From Hydnum rufescens UP504 (lineage: Eukaryota; Basidiomycota; Agaricomycetes; Cantharellales; Hydnaceae), in assembly GCA_014904985.1 (NCBI GenBank), contig MU129003.1, positions 108,122 to 172,121 of the forward strand: a stretch of 64,000 bases of DNA, written 5' to 3'. The notes under the pieces were generated by a model. That model was not told the DNA's origin. It searched no databases and worked only from the letters and a program-made list of their open reading frames with translations. Of the stretch, positions 59,280 to 64,000 are shown one piece after another. A program made the translations under genes and the position numbers. Position 1 is the first letter of the stretch. The number at the start of each line of letters is the position of its first letter.

Positions 59280-61487
59280 ATGACAGGAACATGCTCAAAG
59301 ACAGGAGCTAAAACTGGGAAGCCTGCTGATCCAGACAATAGGGCTGAGTCAATCATCCCAAAGCCCGTCAGTGTGACTGTGAGGGCAAAGTGCACTGAAG
59401 CGGGTAAGAAGGCTGCAGTAACCAGATGTGCTAATCAAGCTTGCAAAGCCACTGAAGCCCCCCAAGCCAACCTGACAAGTGATGGTACTCTGGTCAGTCT
59501 CTCAAATGCTCATATCGATACAATTCCAGGCAGGCGTGGTTTCCTTTATCTTTTTTTTTTTCTTTTTTTTTGATCTCGTACTTTTGCTGACTCTACCACT
59601 CAGCAGCACAACAGGGATGGTAGTGAAGCCTACAAAACAATCCAACAATCGAATGAGGACCAGAGTGGTATGTCACCCCAGCCCCGCATGGATGCCGACA
59701 CCGTTCCCAAAATATTCCATCAATATCACAGATGTCTCATCTGGCAGGTCAATCGGTGGCAGTGTGGCCCACGACTCACTTCAAGAACAAGAGAAGACCT
59801 ATGCTGATGAGGATGCCAAAATTGCTGCACAACACGTGATGGAAGACAAATTACGTAAGCAACGGCATGCAGTTGCGCAACCAACAGTCTTGAAAAGTGA
59901 CTCAGCCCATGGTTCCAGTGTATGTGGCCTTTATGGGAAAGGATCTTATGCTTACCCCACCATTTGTTATTCTGCAGGAAATCAGAAACTTCTTTGATGA
60001 TGAGGTATCCGATACGGAACTAGCTACCTTGTCGGCACCAGGTACTCCTGTAGTTAATGGTATGCCCTTAAAGAGAGCCTTTGCTGTGGCAGATCTAGGA
60101 GAAAAAGATCAGTCACTTGTGCTCTGGAGCGCTGAAAAGAGACTTCAAACCATAAGCGTAGGATCCTATTGATTAATATGGAATCTTCTCACACTTTGAG
60201 CCAGCTGGGCCATCTCGAAGGAACCCCAGTACCAGCCAAAGTAGTCTCACTTTTGTGCCCAGGAATCCATACCAATAGGTTGTCGGCATCCCCCCGCCCG
60301 ACTGAAAATACCATGCCCACTATTCTGGGAAATCTGGTGGGTCTCTCATTATTCTTTCACCAGACGAGTGCCACCCATAACTTATGAGTCCCATTCATTC
60401 AAGGGGTCAAAAAGGGTATCTACTCTAGTGCACTCTTGAAATGTCCCACCGTCGGTGGTATCTTCCAGGGGTAGTAGTGACTATCCTAGTGATGATGATA
60501 GTAGTGCCGAGGCCATGTCCATGCCGAACATGAAGAAAGTCAAACTGTCATGGCTCCCTCTGAAAGATCTTAAGCACTCAAATACCCAGCCCAGCTTTGC
60601 ACTTGCAGTCTCTGCAGCCCTCCGTGATTTCCACATTCATCTGCTGAAACAGAACATGTTCCCAAATGAAGTGGATGCACGTTGTCAAATTCTCAAAAGT
60701 GTGTACTCCACATGTCGTGAGGAAGGGGTTGATCCATTTGAGGTCAATGAGTGCTTCTACAAAAGTGTTTGCACCTTAATGTACACTGTTATCTCTGCCT
60801 AATGGTTTTCTATTCTAGATCATTCATGAGGCTTCTGGCTTCCGATCGCGGTTCAAGCAAAGGGCACAGATCATTGTCCCTCTCCTCTACAACTTCTTTG
60901 GAAAGGACCAAAATACAGCTAAGGGAATTGTTGAAGCTGCCCTTGAATTTCAATGCTACAGGTATGAATTTTTTATGGGCCATCCCAACACAGTAAGTCT
61001 ACCTTGGTCAAAAATTTATATTTGATTGCTGATTTTGAAAGTATAGCCTTGTCAGAATGGATTAGGCCACCCTGCAATCACATCAATTATAAGGACATTC
61101 TTTGAGACCAACGATGTAAAGGTTTTTGCATCCGACATCATGCCAAATTTCATTGAGATGCCAATTGAGACAGTGGCATTTGCCCTTACTATTGTGAGCT
61201 CACTTCGGTCCTATGCTGTACTGTTCAAACTAATGCTATGTATACAGATCCATGAGACTCTATTGTCATGGAAGACTGGAGTTCTCGAGCAAAAGGGACA
61301 GAAGCTTTCTGCTGCGGTATATTCTCAGATCTATCAGGGCCATGTTGGCTGGATTCAGCAGTGGAAGGACAAGCCCACTCGCTCTGAAGAATGGAAGAAA
61401 ATCTCTAAGGATCTGGGTGAAGAGGCTGCGTGCGTGTTTGATCATTACTGTGTGACTGGTGTACTTACTGACAATTTCAATGATTAG
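59280..61487 (+). CDS. DUF6532-type protein, passenger of the Plavaka element
   Basis: Start ATG 59280 (MTGTCSKTGAKTGKPADPDN). Disordered Lys/Ala/Ser-rich N-terminus with introns near 59491-59603, 59668-59729 and others; then an acidic stretch (SDYPSDDDSSAEAMSMPN) and a globular domain from about 60580: ALRDFHIHLLKQNMFPNE, FRSRFKQRAQIIVPLLYNFF, LGHPAITSIIRTFFETNDV, MPNFIEMPIETVAFALTI, KDLGEEAACVFDHY. This matches the DUF6532 domain common in Agaricomycete genomes, of unknown function. Introns at about 60801-60818, 60961-61045 and 61194-61247. No TGA lies in the domain exons. Its head-to-head position with the transposase suggests a shared promoter. Confidence 0.65.
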
Positions 61488-61808
61488 TATCACTTGTGGA
61501 TATGTGTCTAGCCCCACAGATCTTGCAGCACAGTTCGTGGTTTTTGACACCAACTAAGCCACCCAGATTTTCTTGATTCATCAATTTTTAGTAGTCATAC
61601 GAGTATGTTGTTTACATTCAGATATGGTAGCTAGATTGTAGTGATCCAGGATGTCTATAACCCCTAAAACCTTAAAACCATTTGAACCTTCCAAGCAATT
61701 ACTTGGTCAGAAAATCTTTGAACCAGGGAGCCTTCTTGCTAGAGGTTTGCAGGTGCCATGGGTGTAGACTCTCATGACCCCCTCGGACCAAGCCGGCAAG
61801 TTTGCTGA

Positions 61809-63489
61809 TGTGCACCCTCATTGGGGGCACTTTCGTCCAATTTGCTTCCAGCACAGTCACATGTTCCCCCCCTGGGGGGATTTTCCCATCACCTCCAACT
61901 TGAAAACCTCAATTCATCCCAAAGGGCCCTCAGCACTGAGGAGATGATTGAGTATGCCTTCCTTTCAGGTGCAATTGAACCTCGTTCATACAAGGAGGCC
62001 ATCAAGACTGATGACTCTCACAAATGGTTGGAGGCTGCCCAAGTCAAGTACAAGGCCATCATGGACAACAACACCAGGGCCCTTGTCCCACTTCCAAGAG
62101 GTTGAAAAGCAGTTGGTTCTTGTTGGGTCTTCAAAATCAAGGAGAATGCAGATGGCTCTATTGAGAGGTACAAGGCTCATCTTGTTGCTCAGGGCTTCTC
62201 CCAAAAACCCCACCTCAACTACACAGAAACCTTTGCTCCTGTTGCCAAATTTGCCTCCCTTTGTGCCATTCTTGCCATTGCTGCCATTGAAGACATGGAC
62301 ATTGACCACATGGATGTCTCCTCTGCCTTCCTAAATGGTGATCTTGAGGAGGAAATTTACATGGCTCAACCAGAGGGGTTCATTCCAAAGGGGAAGGAAG
62401 GCCTGGTCTGTTGTCTCAAGAAACCACTCTATAGTCTGAAGCAAAGCCCTCGACAGTGGTACAAGAAACTCAATGAACTCTTCATGGAGCTGGGCTTCAA
62501 GAGGATCCAATCTGACCACTCTCTCTTTGTGTGGGCTCAGAACAAGATCAAAATCATCATTCCAGTTTATGTGGATGATCTCACCATTGCTTGCAATGAC
62601 CAGGCCACATGACTCCATTTCAAGGCTGAGCTCCAGAAATGCTTCAAGATGAGGGACTTGGGCAATCTCTCTTATCTCATTGGTGTTCAAATCACTCAAG
62701 ACTGCCCTAATCGCAAAATGTTCCTTTCCCAACACAAACACATCCATGACATCCTGGAATGTTTCCACCAGTCCAATGCTTGGCCAGTCTCCACTCCTCT
62801 TGATCCCAACATCCACCTCTCCAAAGATATGTCTCCCAAGACACCTGAGGAGGTTGAATACATGAAACAAGTCCCCTACCTCAGTGCTGTGGGAAGCCTC
62901 ATGTACCTAGACATTGCCTATGCAGTGGGAGTACTGAGCAGGTTCAACTCATGTGCAGGACCCCAACACTGGAGAGCTGTCCAATGAGTTTTCCAATACC
63001 TTTGTGGCACCTCAGATCTTGCCTTGGAATATGGTCCCTCTTCCTTTGGGTCCCAGCTCACTGGGTACTCAGATGCAGACCATGGTGGGGATGTGGACAG
63101 TGGCCATTCTACAAATGGCTATGGGCAAACAGTGGTTGCATGGTCAACTACAGAGGCTGAATACATTGCCTCAAACCATGCAGGAGCTGAGGCCATCTGG
63201 CTGAGGCAATTCCTCCAAGAGCTGGGTTACCCCCCAACTGGGCCAACAACCATCTATGCCGACAACCAATCTGCGATTGCTGTGGCTAGAAATCCAGAGC
63301 ACCATGGACAAATGAAACACCTTCTCCTGTCCTATCACTGGATTCATGACCAAGTGGAGCTGGGGACTATTCAACTTGAATATGTTCCTACTACAGAGAT
63401 GACAGCAGACATCTTCACAAAGGGCTTAGTTCGAGTGAAGCATGAGGAATGCTGCAAGAGATTGGGGTTGGTTAGGCTAGGAGGCAAAT
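61809..63489 (+). pseudogene. Ty1/copia pol: reverse transcriptase and RNase H
   Basis: Continuation of the copia at 55215. One frame to TAA 63489: SYKEAIKTDDSHKWLEAAQ, SCWVFKIKENADGSIERYKA, TFAPVAKFASLCAILAIA, VSSAFLNGDLEEEIYMAQPE, KKPLYSLKQSPRQWYKKL, catalytic PVYVDDLTIA, LGNLSYLIGVQITQD, then RNase H TGYSDADHGGDVDSG, STTEAEYIASNHAGAEAIWL, YADNQSAIAVARNPEHHGQM, MTADIFTKGL. TGA at 62103, 62610 and 62985, each where arginine is usual (PRG.KAVGS, WRAVQ.VFQYL). No other breaks. Confidence 0.92.
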
Positions 63490-63499
63490 AAAGTGGGAG

Positions 63500-63787
63500 T
63501 GTTGAGATGTGCCAGGTATCCCATTTGATATTTCTCTTCCCTGATTCACACATTTGTTATTTGCCCCTATTTCCCTTTTTGGTTAGCACCATGTATGGCA
63601 TCCGGTGATCTCGGACCAGATGCCCCTTATATACCTTGGAGCTCTGGAGGCAGTCCCTTAGTTTGACTCCTCCGAACTCCAGGTATGTCTCTTTTCTTGT
63701 CACTCATGTAGATATCTTCATTCTTAGTTTGACTCCTCCAAACTCCAGATATCACCCTTTGTGTGATTCTGCTGTAGACCTTTCTCA
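63500..63787 (+). repeat. 3' LTR of the copia element
   Basis: Starts TGTTGAGATG right after AAAGTGGGAG (63490-63499) and ends near CTTTCTCA (63787), the last base shared with the split LTR of the copia at 28333-31312. TATA-like TTATATACC at 63627; a GTTTGACTCCTCC motif occurs twice (63663 and 63728), apparently a small internal duplication absent from the other LTR. Confidence 0.85.
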
Positions 63788-64000
63788 AATAAGCCACGCC
63801 AGTAAAGTCATACAGGCATAGGAGGCACAGACAGGAAAGCAGCAGGGCACCAGGGAAAAAACGAACAGCACGCACACTACGCGGCACACAGGAAACAAAC
63901 ACCAGAGGAAACTCCATCGACCACGGGGAAGGCAAAAGCAACAGAAACATATGAAGAGGAGGGAGGCAAGAGGAAGAGAGCAAAAGGAACAGGAGAAGAC
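63788..64000. other. Flank past the copia LTR
   Basis: Nothing recognised; purine-rich with many CAGG and GGAAA words. Confidence 0.5.

Larger units (their letters stand above)
55841..61808. mobile_element. Plavaka DNA transposon carrying a passenger gene
   Basis: Bounded by inverted ends TCAGCAAACTCGCC (55841) and GGCAAGTTTGCTGA (ends 61808). The split copia minisatellite flanks it (ATGCA left, TGTGCA right), so a short target duplication is likely though mutated. Inside are a minus-strand Plavaka transposase and, divergent from it with about 110 bp between starts, a DUF6532-type gene on the plus strand. Confidence 0.75.

Overview
The window is nuclear DNA of a filamentous basidiomycete, almost certainly an Agaricomycete. 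Genes carry many short introns (about 50-60 nt) with GT-AG ends, and the transposon fauna (KDZ, Plavaka, chromodomain Ty3/gypsy, Ty1/copia, a DUF6532-type protein) is typical of mushroom-forming fungi. No rRNA, tRNA or CRISPR was recognised.

Positions 1-16400 are a compact host-gene block, all on the + strand: the 3' part of a CaMK-type protein kinase, clathrin heavy chain, Rab geranylgeranyltransferase beta subunit (BET2) and the catalytic subunit of DNA polymerase alpha (POL1). The clathrin gene has one clear frame break and two awkward splice junctions.

From about 16.5 kb to the end the window is a nest of mobile elements. In order: gene scraps and a gag-like remnant; a minus-strand copia tail; a truncated hairpin-array element (element 1, 19028-22923) abutting a Ty3/gypsy pol (22924-26208, with an antisense accessory gene and a 3' LTR to about 27890); a minus-strand copia gag and LTR, the LTR split by a 2.8 kb alternating inverted-repeat element; a minus-strand KDZ transposase gene (33198-42358) split by a complete hairpin-array element (element 2, 35273-40751); a TA-flanked MITE; a BRR2 helicase fragment; two unrecognised multi-exon genes (46548-50326 and 50980-54890); and a plus-strand copia (55215-63787) split by a Plavaka DNA transposon (55841-61808) that carries a DUF6532-type passenger gene.

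The most unusual structure is the pair of hairpin-array elements. Each has a roughly 640 bp near-perfect palindrome at its centre, and from it two arms of repeated exon-intron units run outward in opposite directions. In nearly every unit the 5' splice site lies between two hairpins: an exonic one (ACCACACACC...GGTGTGTGGT) about 10 nt upstream and an intronic one (GCAAAAAGAGCAGC...GCTGCTCTTTTTGC) about 25 nt downstream. A branch-point-like TACTAAC and a TAG acceptor follow. Stems covary and many loops are GNRA or UUCG in the transcribed sense, which points to function as RNA. Element 2 has inverted termini starting TGGTCAGTCA. No transposase is encoded inside either element. I know of no described family with this architecture.

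A second window-wide theme is decay by CpG loss. The transposon reading frames are interrupted almost only by TGA, often where family conservation expects arginine (CGA), whereas the hairpin arrays are still rich in CpG.
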